Origin: an uncultured Alphaproteobacteria bacterium
GTDB taxonomy: Bacteria > Pseudomonadota > Alphaproteobacteria > Methylaequorales > Methylaequoraceae
Length of the DNA stretch: 64,000 nucleotides
Reading direction: 5' to 3'
Assembly (NCBI GenBank): GCA_902523675.1
Contig: CABZAL010000006.1
Coordinates: 1 to 64,000 of the forward strand
In this document: one piece after another, positions 27,232 through 36,182 of the stretch
How the letters are laid out: every line of letters begins with the position of its first letter
How positions within the stretch are numbered: the stretch's first letter is position 1
Notes under the pieces: model-generated
Told to the model about the DNA's origin: nothing
Database searches by the model: none
Seen by the model: the letters and a program-made list of their open reading frames with translations, nothing else
Program-made: the position numbers and the translations under genes

Positions 27232-28935
27232 ATGACAGTTGCAAACGAAAATAATTTTAGTGATTTACTTGAACAAAGTTTGACAGGCTTTAATAAAAAA
27301 GAAGGTCAGATCGTTAAAGGAACAGTTTTATTTGTTAAAAATGACAGTGTTGTCATTGATGTTGGGTTAAAATCTGAAGGAAGAATACCTATCAGAGAAT
27401 TTTTCTCCCCAGGTGAGGAACCGAACATCAAACCTGGTGATAAGTTCGACGTTTTATTAGAAAAGCTTGAAAATAAAGAGGGTGAGGCGATGCTAAGCCG
27501 TGAAAAAGCTAGAAAAGAAGAGTCTTGGATTAACCTTGAGAAATGCCTTCAATCTAAGGAACAAGTTACCGGAGTAATAACTGGAAGAGTAAAAGGTGGT
27601 TTCACAGTAGATATCAATGGTGCCGTTGCTTTTTTACCAGGTAGTCAAGTGGATTTAAGACCTATAAATGACATCTCGCCACTGATAAATAAGCCTCAAC
27701 CAATGTTAATTCTAAAAATGGATAAATTTAGAGGAAATATTGTCGTATCGAGAAGAGCTATACTTGAGGAATCAAGAGAAGCAGACAGATCGAAACTTCT
27801 TTCTGACATAGATGAGGGTTCAAAACTCAAAGGTATAGTTAAAAATATTACAGATTACGGGGTTTTTGTTGACTTAGGTGGTATGGATGGTTTGCTTCAT
27901 GTTACTGATCTTTCATGGGAGAGAGTAAACCATCCATCAGAAGTACTAAAGGTAGGTGACGAAATTAATGTGCTGGTAATAAAATACGATAAAGAAACAA
28001 AAAGAATTAGCTTAGGGATTAAACAGTTAACAGAAGATCCTTGGAGTGATATTAAAAAGGATTATAAAGTAGGGGAAAAAATAAGAGCCAAAATATCAAA
28101 TATAACAGATTATGGAGCTTTTGTGGAGTTAAAAAAAGGCGTTGAAGGTCTTATCCATGTTTCAGAAATGAGTTGGACTAATAAAAATGCAAACCCGAAT
28201 ACCATTATTTCTGTCAACGACGAAGTTGATGTGAAAATTCTTGAGGTTGACATTGAAAAAAGACGCATAAGTCTCGGTTTGAAACAATGTCAAGAAAATC
28301 CGTGGGAATCATTTTCTAAAGAAAATAAAGTTGGGGATGTCATCGAAGGAAAAATAAAAAATATAACTGAATTTGGAATATTCATTCAACTTCCAAAAGA
28401 ATTAAATGGGATGATACATTTATCTGACATTAGCTGGGACAAATCTGGAGAAGATGCTATTAAGGATTTCAAACAAGAAGATATTGTTAAATCGAAAATT
28501 TTAGATATCGACATCGAAAAAGAAAGAATATCATTAGGTATCAAGCAACTTATAAAGTCAAAAAACAATACATCTGAATTAATTGGTAAAATTTTCACTA
28601 CGGTTATAAAAAGAATCGAAGAAAATGAAATAGAAGTACTAATAAATGATAAAGATAAAGGAATAATTAAAAAATCAAATTTAGCAAAGATTAGATCTGA
28701 GCAAAAAACTTCAAGATTTGCTGTTGATGAAAAAATCGATGCTAAGGTTATTGGATTCAATAAAAAAACTAAAGTTTATGACCTATCAATCAAAGAAGTC
28801 GAAATTGCAGAAGAAAAGGAAGCACTCAAGCAGTATGGATCATCATCGTCTGGAGCTAGTTTAGGTGACATACTTGGTGCAGCACTCGAAAGTAAAAAAG
28901 ACGATATAAAGAAAAAGCCTGAAAAGGATAAATAA
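27232..28935 (+). CDS. rpsA: 30S ribosomal protein S1
   Basis: The 567-residue protein is built of repeated S1 RNA-binding domains. Clear units start near residues 22, 110, 197, 281, 370 and 455, with repeated elements such as VKNITDYGVFVDLGGMDGLLHVTDLSW and KGVEGLIHVSEMSW (given in part). S1 brings mRNA to the ribosome and unfolds structured leaders. Length and position after cmk are standard. The basic tail ends in KPEKDK. Confidence 0.97.
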   Translation: MTVANENNFSDLLEQSLTGFNKKEGQIVKGTVLFVKNDSVVIDVGLKSEGRIPIREFFSPGEEPNIKPGDKFDVLLEKLENKEGEAMLSREKARKEESWINLEKCLQSKEQVTGVITGRVKGGFTVDINGAVAFLPGSQVDLRPINDISPLINKPQPMLILKMDKFRGNIVVSRRAILEESREADRSKLLSDIDEGSKLKGIVKNITDYGVFVDLGGMDGLLHVTDLSWERVNHPSEVLKVGDEINVLVIKYDKETKRISLGIKQLTEDPWSDIKKDYKVGEKIRAKISNITDYGAFVELKKGVEGLIHVSEMSWTNKNANPNTIISVNDEVDVKILEVDIEKRRISLGLKQCQENPWESFSKENKVGDVIEGKIKNITEFGIFIQLPKELNGMIHLSDISWDKSGEDAIKDFKQEDIVKSKILDIDIEKERISLGIKQLIKSKNNTSELIGKIFTTVIKRIEENEIEVLINDKDKGIIKKSNLAKIRSEQKTSRFAVDEKIDAKVIGFNKKTKVYDLSIKEVEIAEEKEALKQYGSSSSGASLGDILGAALESKKDDIKKKPEKDK

Positions 28936-28936
28936 T

Positions 28937-29830
28937 TTGAAAAATATTCATTTTGATGATTTTTTAAAGCAAAGAAGAAAAAAATTAATCAGAGGTTTAT
29001 TATTTTTTGTAACCTTTATATTAATATTATTTTTCTTAAATCTTTTTTTAAAAAAAGAATCTCCATTTATAGCAAAGCTATCAATAGATTCAATTATAAT
29101 GAATAATCCTGAATTTATCAGAAAACTTGATTCATTAAAAAATAATAAAAATTTAAAAGCAGTGTTAGTTGACGTTAACAGTCCAGGAGGTACAGTTGTA
29201 GGTAGTAGAGAGATTTATAACAACTTAAAAAAAATAAGTGAAAATATCCCTGTTGCTATTTCCATGAAAGAAGTAGCAGCTTCAGGAGGTTATATGGTAG
29301 CGCTGGCAGGAAATAAAATATTTTGTTACGAAGGTACAATAACTGGCTCAGTTGGTGTGATAATGCAATCTGTAAATATAGAAAAACTTCTTCAATCTTT
29401 AGGAATTGAGCCCGTTATTTTTAAAAGTGGTGAACTTAAGGCAAAACCAAATCCAGTTGAGGGTCTAAATTCTAATGAAAAAGATATAATACAAAACGTA
29501 ATAAAAAGTATTCATGAAAGTTTCCTTACAATGGTTAAGAACAACAGAAAAATTTCTGAAGATAACCTAAAAATTATCTCTGATGGAAGAATTTTTACAG
29601 GAATTGAAGCCAAAAAGATTAATCTAGTAGATGAAATTGGAAGTGAAAAAGATGCACTTGATTGGTTGAAAACAGAAACTAGTGTAGAGAAAGATATAGA
29701 CGTAATCAAAATTGAGAGTGAAACAAATTTTTCGAATATTTTAGATATTTTGTCATTAAAAAGTATACTTAAAAAGAAGATTGCGACAAGTAATGGATTG
29801 TTTGCTATATGGGCGCCATATTATGAATAA
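28937..29830 (+). CDS. sppA: Signal peptide peptidase SppA-type S49 protease
   Basis: The 297-residue short-form SppA has one N-terminal membrane segment (about 20-37), VDVNSPGGTVVGSREIY (79-94), the nucleophile Ser138 in GTITGSVGVIMQ and the likely general-base lysine in SGELKAKPNP (168 or 170). It degrades cleaved signal peptides in the membrane. The start codon is TTG at 28937, one base after the rpsA stop. Its end overlaps ihfB by 8 bases. Confidence 0.93.
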   Translation: MKNIHFDDFLKQRRKKLIRGLLFFVTFILILFFLNLFLKKESPFIAKLSIDSIIMNNPEFIRKLDSLKNNKNLKAVLVDVNSPGGTVVGSREIYNNLKKISENIPVAISMKEVAASGGYMVALAGNKIFCYEGTITGSVGVIMQSVNIEKLLQSLGIEPVIFKSGELKAKPNPVEGLNSNEKDIIQNVIKSIHESFLTMVKNNRKISEDNLKIISDGRIFTGIEAKKINLVDEIGSEKDALDWLKTETSVEKDIDVIKIESETNFSNILDILSLKSILKKKIATSNGLFAIWAPYYE

Positions 29831-30104
29831 GTCTGAATTAATAAACTTTTTATCTGAGAAATTCAAACATTTACCAAGTAGAGAGATTGAAAAAATGTTC
29901 GAAAAAATAATTTCAAGCTTCTCTGATTCTCTCGCTAATGGTGAAAGAATTGAAATAAGGAATTTCGGCTCCTTTTCTATAAAAAATAGAGAAAAACGAG
30001 AAGCTAGAAACCCAAAAAGTGGTGCGAAAATCTTTGTAGAATCAAAAAAATCGATTCATTTTCGGTCAAGTAAAGTAATGAAAAAGATTCTAAATGAAAA
30101 ATAG
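29823..30104 (+). CDS. ihfB: Integration host factor subunit beta
   Basis: From ATG 29823 the product is 93 residues: a HU/IHF fold with NFGSFSIKNREKREARNPKSG (beta-arm region, in part) and FRSSKVMKKILN. The position after sppA and before lapA matches ihfB in other proteobacteria, which favours IHF-beta over HU. IHF bends DNA at specific sites for recombination and transcription. The frame extends upstream into sppA, but ATG 29823 fits the family start. Confidence 0.93.
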   Translation: MNKSELINFLSEKFKHLPSREIEKMFEKIISSFSDSLANGERIEIRNFGSFSIKNREKREARNPKSGAKIFVESKKSIHFRSSKVMKKILNEK

Positions 30105-30329
30105 TATTAGAAAACTTTTCAATTTTTTTTTTTGTTAATAATACTTATTTTTTTAATCCCGTTTTCAATTGCAAATAAAAAAGCAGTCCTTATAAAGCTA
30201 TTTCCTTTTTCTTACGAAATTGTTATACCCTTGTATTTGTTAATAATAGGAATTTTTTTTATTGCTTTTATTTTTGGGTATGTTTTTTCTAAAATTACGA
30301 ATTTTAAGTTAAAAAAAGATGGAAAGTAA
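30094..30329 (+). pseudogene. lapA: LapA-domain (DUF1049) membrane protein, split by a T11 run
   Basis: The intact C-terminal frame starts at TTG 30132 and gives 65 residues: a hydrophobic strand, then IANKKAVLIKLFPF (the family's characteristic segment) and a second membrane helix. A natural start, ATG 30094, overlaps the ihfB stop and encodes MKNSIRKLFNFFF, but the frame is lost in a run of eleven T (30123-30133). One more T would join both parts into a typical LapA. This could be transcriptional slippage, a recent lesion or a sequencing error; alternatively translation begins at TTG 30132. LapA proteins act with LapB in controlling LPS synthesis in E. coli. Confidence 0.7.
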
Positions 30330-31014
30330 AAAATATATTTACTGTGCACTCGATTTCAAAAAGATAGAGGAATGCGAAAAAATTTTAGTGAAGATAAAAA
30401 ATTATATTGGAGGTATAAAATTAGGTCTTGAATTTTTTATTGCTAATGGACTTCTCGGTGTTCAAGCTTTGAAGAAATATGATCTTCCAATTTTTTTAGA
30501 TCTTAAGCTTAATGATATTCCAAATACTGTAGAAAAAGCAATTGAATCTGCATTAATCGCTAATCCAGATATGATAACAGTTCATATGAACTGTAACTAC
30601 CTTGTTTCTAACTCTATTAGAAAAAAAATAAAAAATATAAAATTAATAGGTGTAACTTTACTAACTAGTTTAAACGATAATGACTTAAAAAAACTTGGTA
30701 TTCACGAAAATAGTGAACAATACGTAAACAGACTCGTGAAAATTGCTATTAAAAATAAGTTTGACGGAGTTGTTTGTTCTCCTAACGAATTAGACATATT
30801 AAAAAATATTTTACCAAAGAATTTCATTATGATTACTCCCGGAATCAGGCTCAGTAATAAAATCAGAGATGACCAAAAGAGAATAATGAGTCCAGGAGAA
30901 GCAGTCAAGAATGGAGCAAATATAATTGTTGTAGGTAGACCTATAACAAAATCTAAAAACCCTGTTAAAATTGTAAAAGATATAATAAAAGATATAGAAG
31001 TTTATAAAAATTAA
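30319..31014 (+). CDS. pyrF: Orotidine 5'-phosphate decarboxylase
   Basis: The 231-residue TIM-barrel enzyme has the catalytic charged network in FLDLKLNDIPNTV (Asp-Lys-Asp, about residues 58-67), GVVCSPNE, and the phosphate-gripping TPGIRLS and VVGRPITKS. It makes UMP, the last step of pyrimidine synthesis. The start overlaps the lapA end by 11 bases, implying translational coupling. Confidence 0.96.
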   Translation: MESKKYIYCALDFKKIEECEKILVKIKNYIGGIKLGLEFFIANGLLGVQALKKYDLPIFLDLKLNDIPNTVEKAIESALIANPDMITVHMNCNYLVSNSIRKKIKNIKLIGVTLLTSLNDNDLKKLGIHENSEQYVNRLVKIAIKNKFDGVVCSPNELDILKNILPKNFIMITPGIRLSNKIRDDQKRIMSPGEAVKNGANIIVVGRPITKSKNPVKIVKDIIKDIEVYKN

Positions 31015-31015
31015 A

Positions 31016-31660
31016 ATGTCATTAAAAATAAAAATTTGTGGTATAAATTCAAAAGAGAGTTTTTTGGCTTCAGAAAAAGCTGATTACATTGGTTTTGTTT
31101 TTTTTCCTAAATCCCCAAGATTTATTAATGCAGAGACTGCAAAAGAATTATCTAATTTACGTTCTAAGAACCAGTCAATTGTAGGATTATTTGTTAATAC
31201 AGATGAAAAAGTTATTGAATATATTACTGAATATGTGGATTTAGATTACATTCAACTGCATGGACAAGAAAATATTAATCAAATAAAGAATATAAAAGGC
31301 AGAACAAAAAAACCAGTTATAAAATCCTTGCCTGTATCTTCTAAGGAAGATGTTGAAAATCACAAAGATTATTTAAAGATTTGTGATATGTTGCTTTTTG
31401 ATACGATGCCGTGTGAAAATGATTTGCCTGGTGGAAATGGAAAAAACTTTGACTGGAGGATACTAAAAGATTTTAAATCAAAAAATGATTGGATGCTTGC
31501 AGGAGGTATAAATATTGAAAATGTTAAACAAGCCGTTGAAATAACAAAGGCGCCAATTATAGATTTGTCTTCAGCCTTAGAAATTAAACAAGGACAGAAA
31601 TGTCCAAAAAAGATTAAAAAATTTCTTAATTATGCTAAATCTAATAGGATGTTAACATGA
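31016..31660 (+). CDS. trpF: Phosphoribosylanthranilate isomerase
   Basis: The 214-residue TIM barrel has [10 protein letters not shown] (catalytic Cys7 region), [16 protein letters not shown], the catalytic Asp in LLFDTMP and GGNGKNFDW, and the C-terminal phosphate site [10 protein letters not shown] with DLSSALE. It is the third step from chorismate to tryptophan. It follows pyrF by one base and overlaps trpB by four. Confidence 0.96.
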   Translation: MSLKIKICGINSKESFLASEKADYIGFVFFPKSPRFINAETAKELSNLRSKNQSIVGLFVNTDEKVIEYITEYVDLDYIQLHGQENINQIKNIKGRTKKPVIKSLPVSSKEDVENHKDYLKICDMLLFDTMPCENDLPGGNGKNFDWRILKDFKSKNDWMLAGGINIENVKQAVEITKAPIIDLSSALEIKQGQKCPKKIKKFLNYAKSNRMLT

Positions 31661-32877
31661 AAAAAAAAATAAATTATAATCAATATCCAGACGAATCTGG
31701 TCATTTTGGAAAGTTTGGAGGACGGTTTGTTGCAGAAACATTGATGCCATTAATTCTTCAAGTTGAACAGGAATACAAAAAAGCAAGAAAAGATCCAAAA
31801 TTTAAAAAAGAATTAAATTACTATTTAAAGCATTATGTTGGCAGACCTAGTCCTCTTTATTTTGCTGAAAGGATTACAAAAAAAATCGGTGGCCCAAAAA
31901 TATATTTTAAAAGAGATGAATTAAATCATACGGGTGCTCACAAAATTAATAACTGTGTTGGTCAAATATTACTTGCGAGAAAGATGGGAAAAAAAAGAAT
32001 TGTTGCAGAGACGGGAGCTGGTCAGCATGGTCTTGCAACGGCAACTGTTTGTGCTCTTTTTGATCTAGAATGTTTAGTCTATATGGGTGAAGAAGATATA
32101 AAGCGTCAGGCTCCAAATGTTTTTAAAATGAAGCTGTTAGGGGCAAAGATTATACCAGTTAATTCTGGTACATCAACTTTAAAAGATGCCATGAATGAAG
32201 CACTGAGAGATTGGGTATCCAACGTTACAGATACTTTTTATGTTATAGGAACTGTGGCGGGTCCTCATCCCTATCCATTGATGGTAAGAGATTTTCAATC
32301 AGTTATTGGCAAAGAAGCAAAGAAACAAATTTTAAAGGCTGAAAAAAGACTTCCAACTCATTTAATTGCTTGTATTGGGGGGGGGTCTAATGCATTAGGT
32401 CTTTTCTATCCATTTCTAAAAGAAGAAAAAATAAAAATTATAGGTGTTGAAGCTGGTGGATATGGTATTTCCTCGAACAAACACGCCGCTTCTATCTTAA
32501 AAGGCAAGCCAGGTATTCTTCATGGAAATTATACTTATCTTCTTCAAGACAAGAACGGTCAGATATTAGATGCACATTCGATATCCGCTGGACTTGATTA
32601 CCCCGGAATTGGTCCAGAACATTCTTGGTTAAATGAGGTAGGTAGAGTTGAATATGTTAGTTCAACAGATACTGAAGCTTTGGATGCTTTTCAACTGTGC
32701 TCTAAATTAGAAGGTATTATTCCTGCTTTAGAACCATCTCATGCATTGGCTTATATATTTAAGTCATATAAAAAATTTAAAAAGAATGATCTTATAATTA
32801 TGAATATGTGTGGTAGAGGTGATAAAGATATTTTTTCTGTATCAAAAAAATTGAACTTTGACCTTAAAAGCTTTTAA
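31657..32877 (+). CDS. trpB: Tryptophan synthase beta chain
   Basis: The 406-residue PLP enzyme has the Schiff-base lysine in [18 protein letters not shown], the phosphate loop GGGSNA and a Ser/Cys-rich end at NMCGRGDKD. It condenses indole with serine. The loop is written by nine consecutive G (32377-32385), unusual in this AT-rich genome. Its last base overlaps trpA (TAATG). Confidence 0.97.
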   Translation: MKKKINYNQYPDESGHFGKFGGRFVAETLMPLILQVEQEYKKARKDPKFKKELNYYLKHYVGRPSPLYFAERITKKIGGPKIYFKRDELNHTGAHKINNCVGQILLARKMGKKRIVAETGAGQHGLATATVCALFDLECLVYMGEEDIKRQAPNVFKMKLLGAKIIPVNSGTSTLKDAMNEALRDWVSNVTDTFYVIGTVAGPHPYPLMVRDFQSVIGKEAKKQILKAEKRLPTHLIACIGGGSNALGLFYPFLKEEKIKIIGVEAGGYGISSNKHAASILKGKPGILHGNYTYLLQDKNGQILDAHSISAGLDYPGIGPEHSWLNEVGRVEYVSSTDTEALDAFQLCSKLEGIIPALEPSHALAYIFKSYKKFKKNDLIIMNMCGRGDKDIFSVSKKLNFDLKSF

Positions 32878-33695
32878 TGGATAGAATTACAAAAAAATTT
32901 AAAGAGTTAAGAGGCCAAAAAAAAAAAGCATTGATAGGATTTGTTTCTGCCTTTGATCCCGACTATAAAATTTCGAGAAAAATAATTAATAACATGCCTT
33001 CTTACGGAGTAGATATTATTGAGGTAGGTTTGCCATTTTCAGATCCGATGGCTGATGGGCCTACGATTCAAAGATCTAGTTTAAGAGGAATAAAAGCAGG
33101 TTTTAATTTGAACAAAACATTTGATTTAATAAAAGATTTCCGAATAACTAACCATCATACACCTATAATTTTTATGGGTTATTTTAATACCTTATTTCAA
33201 TATGGAATAAAAAAATTTTTTTCAAAAGCAAACAAAAGCGGTGTTGATGGTGTTATTTTAGTTGATTTACCTCCAGAAGAAGATGGTATAATCTTAGATT
33301 ACTTAAGAAAAGAAAAAATTAGTATTATAAGACTTTTAACCCCAACAACAGATAAAAAAAGATTTAAAACAATTATTAATGCAGCAAGTGGTTTTCTATA
33401 TTACGTTTCAATAATGGGAATTACAGGCACTAAAAAACCATCAATAGAGCATTTGAAGAAAAAAGTGAGAGATATTAAAAAAAAAACATTATTACCGTTG
33501 GTTGTTGGCTTTGGGATAAACGAAAGAAAGCAAGTTGAGGCAATTTGTAAATTTGCAGATGGCATCGTTGTAGGATCTTCAATAGTAAAAATCATTGAGG
33601 GATTCTCTAAAAAAAAATATAATGAAGCAATTATGATAGATAAAATAAATAAATTTATAAAATCCCTGAGTGATGGTTGCTATTTAAAAAGTTAA
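32877..33695 (+). CDS. trpA: Tryptophan synthase alpha chain
   Basis: The 272-residue TIM barrel has catalytic Glu in DIIEVGLPFSDPMADGPTIQ (about 47-66), Asp60-type DGP, GVDGVILVDLPPEE and the phosphate site GFGINERKQ with VVGSSIVK. It splits indole-3-glycerol phosphate and channels indole to TrpB. It is coupled to trpB and followed by accD after six bases. trpC, trpD and trpE are not in this window. Confidence 0.97.
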   Translation: MDRITKKFKELRGQKKKALIGFVSAFDPDYKISRKIINNMPSYGVDIIEVGLPFSDPMADGPTIQRSSLRGIKAGFNLNKTFDLIKDFRITNHHTPIIFMGYFNTLFQYGIKKFFSKANKSGVDGVILVDLPPEEDGIILDYLRKEKISIIRLLTPTTDKKRFKTIINAASGFLYYVSIMGITGTKKPSIEHLKKKVRDIKKKTLLPLVVGFGINERKQVEAICKFADGIVVGSSIVKIIEGFSKKKYNEAIMIDKINKFIKSLSDGCYLKS

Positions 33696-33701
33696 TGTGA
33701 T

Positions 33702-34553
33702 ATGAACTGGATAACTAATTTTGTAAGACCAAAATTACAAGCAATTGTAGGGAAAAAAGAGGTCCCAGATAACTTATGGGAAACATGTAACGTATGTGGT
33801 CAAATGTTGTTAAAAAGAGAATTAGAAAAAAATCTTTTTGTTTGCAAAAGTTGCGATTACCACTTCAGAATTTCAGCCAAACAAAGACTTGATTTTATTT
33901 TAAATCCTGATTATTCATTGATTGATACTCCTGAAATTAAAATTGATCCATTAAAATTTAAAGATAAAAAAAAGTATTCAGAAAGAATAAAAGACTCTCA
34001 GAAAAAATGTAATCAACATGATACAATTCTTCTTGCTTCTGGATTTATTAACCAAAACAATGTAATTGTGGCCGTGTTTGACTTTAGCTTTATGGGTGGT
34101 TCAATGGGTATGGCAGCGGGTGCGGCGATTGTGAAAGCGGCTGACAGTGCATTGGAAAAAAATTGTCCTTTAATTATAATTTCTGCTTCCGGTGGAGCCA
34201 GAATGCAAGAAGGAATTCTCGCTTTAATGCAAATGCCAAGAACAATAATAGCAATAAAAAGTCTGGAAAAAAAAAGATTACCGTACGTATCTATTCTAAC
34301 TGATCCAACTACAGGAGGAGTTTCTGCCTCATTTGCTATGTTAGGAGATATAATTATTGCTGAAAAAGGAGCGATAATAGGTTTTGCTGGGAGTAGGGTA
34401 ATTGAGGAAACAATTAAAGAAAAGCTACCCCAAAATTTTCAAAAATCTGATTATTTAAAAGAGAAAGGAATGATAGATATTGTTGTTCATAGAAAAAATC
34501 TTAAAATTTCTCTTGCAAAAATTATAAAACATCTATCTTCTAATCTAGAATAA
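33702..34553 (+). CDS. accD: Acetyl-CoA carboxylase carboxyltransferase subunit beta
   Basis: The 283-residue protein has an N-terminal zinc finger (CNVCGQ, about 29-34, and CKSCDYH, about 48-54), then the crotonase-like carboxyltransferase core with FMGGSMGMAAGAAIV, ISASGGARMQEGI and DPTTGGVSASFA. With AccA it transfers CO2 from carboxybiotin to acetyl-CoA in fatty acid synthesis. It lies between trpA and folC, the common alphaproteobacterial order. Confidence 0.97.
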   Translation: MNWITNFVRPKLQAIVGKKEVPDNLWETCNVCGQMLLKRELEKNLFVCKSCDYHFRISAKQRLDFILNPDYSLIDTPEIKIDPLKFKDKKKYSERIKDSQKKCNQHDTILLASGFINQNNVIVAVFDFSFMGGSMGMAAGAAIVKAADSALEKNCPLIIISASGGARMQEGILALMQMPRTIIAIKSLEKKRLPYVSILTDPTTGGVSASFAMLGDIIIAEKGAIIGFAGSRVIEETIKEKLPQNFQKSDYLKEKGMIDIVVHRKNLKISLAKIIKHLSSNLE

Positions 34554-34556
34554 ACT

Positions 34557-35849
34557 GTGAGCAAATCTGAAAAGATATTAAAAAGACTAGAATCTTTACA
34601 CCCAAAACAAATAGATTTATCTTTGAACAGAATTAAAGTCTTATTAAAAAGACTTGGTAATCCAGAAAAAAAACTTCCGCCAACCATTCATGTTGCTGGT
34701 ACGAACGGAAAAGGTTCAACACTAGCATTTTTAAGATCAATTTTTGAAGAAAACAATTACAAAGTACATGTTTATACTTCGCCACACTTAATAAATTTTA
34801 ATGAAAGAATAAGATTGAATTCAAAAATTATCACAAATGATTTTTTAATTGAATTATTAGAGGAGTGCGAATTTTATAATAAAAATGAACCCATAACGTT
34901 TTTTGAAATTACAACTGCAGCAGCATATCTGGCATTCAGCAAAATTCCATCAGATGTTCTTTTGTTAGAAACAGGATTAGGAGGTAAGTATGATGCTACC
35001 AATATCATAAGAACCAGTATGTGTAGTGTGCTAACGCCAATATCAATGGATCACATGAACTTCTTAGGAAATTCTATAAAATCAATTACTAAAGAAAAAG
35101 TAGGTATTTTTAAAAAAAATGTACCAGCTGTGATTTCTAAACAAAATATTGAATCATTCGAAATCATTAATAAAGAATCCAAAAAAAAAAATGTTAAACT
35201 TTATGCTTACAATAAATTTTGGAAAATATCAAAAATTAATCCTACAAATTTCAATATTAAGGTAGGAAGCGAACATTTTTGTATTCCTATCCCTAAACTT
35301 TTTGGTCATCACCAACTGTATAATTCAGGTACAGCTTTAACGGTATCCAAGGTGCAAAATATACTTAAATTGAATGATGGCCTTACATTTTCAGGTATTA
35401 AAAAAACCTTTTGGCCTGCTAGAATGCAGAATTTAAAAAGCGGAAAGCTAAAAAAAATAATAGGTAAGAATTTTGAATTATGGTTAGACGGTGGTCACAA
35501 TAAACATGCCTCAGATATGTTAAAATTTAACTTAGAGAATTGGAAAAAATCAAAGCTTTTTCTTATTTTTGGTATGCTAGGTAATAAAGAGCCCAAAGAA
35601 TTCTTAGATGAAATAATAAAATATTTTACAAATTTATACGTACTTCCTATTCATGGTCATGATTATATCAAATCTAATGATTTGAAAAATATCTACATTG
35701 ATTCTAAACAAAAAATAATAAGTAAAACAAAGGTTGAATACGCTCTAGAAGATATAAAAAATAAATGCACAAAAGGGAAAATTATAATCTGTGGGTCTTT
35801 GTATTTAGCAGGTGAGATTCTAAAAAAAAATGGAACAAAGATAATTTAG
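34557..35849 (+). CDS. folC: Folylpolyglutamate synthase / dihydrofolate synthase
   Basis: The 430-residue Mur-ligase-family enzyme has the P-loop HVAGTNGKGSTLAFL (about 44-58), YTSPHLINFNERIR, ETGLGGKYDATN, SMDHMNFLG and a C-terminal LWLDGGHNKHA. It adds glutamate to dihydropteroate and folates. The start codon is GTG at 34557, three bases after accD. Its last 4 bases overlap the end of the convergent trxA. Confidence 0.95.
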   Translation: MSKSEKILKRLESLHPKQIDLSLNRIKVLLKRLGNPEKKLPPTIHVAGTNGKGSTLAFLRSIFEENNYKVHVYTSPHLINFNERIRLNSKIITNDFLIELLEECEFYNKNEPITFFEITTAAAYLAFSKIPSDVLLLETGLGGKYDATNIIRTSMCSVLTPISMDHMNFLGNSIKSITKEKVGIFKKNVPAVISKQNIESFEIINKESKKKNVKLYAYNKFWKISKINPTNFNIKVGSEHFCIPIPKLFGHHQLYNSGTALTVSKVQNILKLNDGLTFSGIKKTFWPARMQNLKSGKLKKIIGKNFELWLDGGHNKHASDMLKFNLENWKKSKLFLIFGMLGNKEPKEFLDEIIKYFTNLYVLPIHGHDYIKSNDLKNIYIDSKQKIISKTKVEYALEDIKNKCTKGKIIICGSLYLAGEILKKNGTKII

Positions 35850-36169
35850 GTACTTTGACCTATCCAATTTAATAGATCCGTTTTTGACAAAAGTCCTACT
35901 TTTGTATCCTTAAGTTTACCATTTTCAAACAATAACAAAGTGGGTATGCTTTTAATTGAAAATTCTGAAGCTAAGTCTTGATTCTCGTCAAGATTAACTT
36001 TACAAATAAGAATCTTTTCCTCCAGATCTTTAGAAATTTCTTCTAGTATTGGGGCAAGCATTTTGCATGGAGCACACCATTCAGCCCAAAAATCAACTAA
36101 AACAAGTTTATTCTCATTATGAATGATTGTTGAGAAATTACTTTGATTAAGATTTAGTATTTCAGTCAT
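35846..36169 (-). CDS. trxA: Thioredoxin
   Basis: From ATG 36169, preceded by an AAGGA ribosome site, the product is 107 residues with the redox site WAEWCAPCKM and the cis-proline region KSIPTLLLFENG. The CAPC dipeptide differs from the usual CGPC; CAPC also occurs in some thioredoxins. The frame continues up to 36217 inside sbcB but the extra residues do not fit. trxA lies at the end of the tsaE-amgK-murU-sbcB run. Confidence 0.94.
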   Translation of the reverse strand: MTEILNLNQSNFSTIIHNENKLVLVDFWAEWCAPCKMLAPILEEISKDLEEKILICKVNLDENQDLASEFSIKSIPTLLLFENGKLKDTKVGLLSKTDLLNWIGQST

Positions 36170-36182
36170 AAAATATCCTTTG

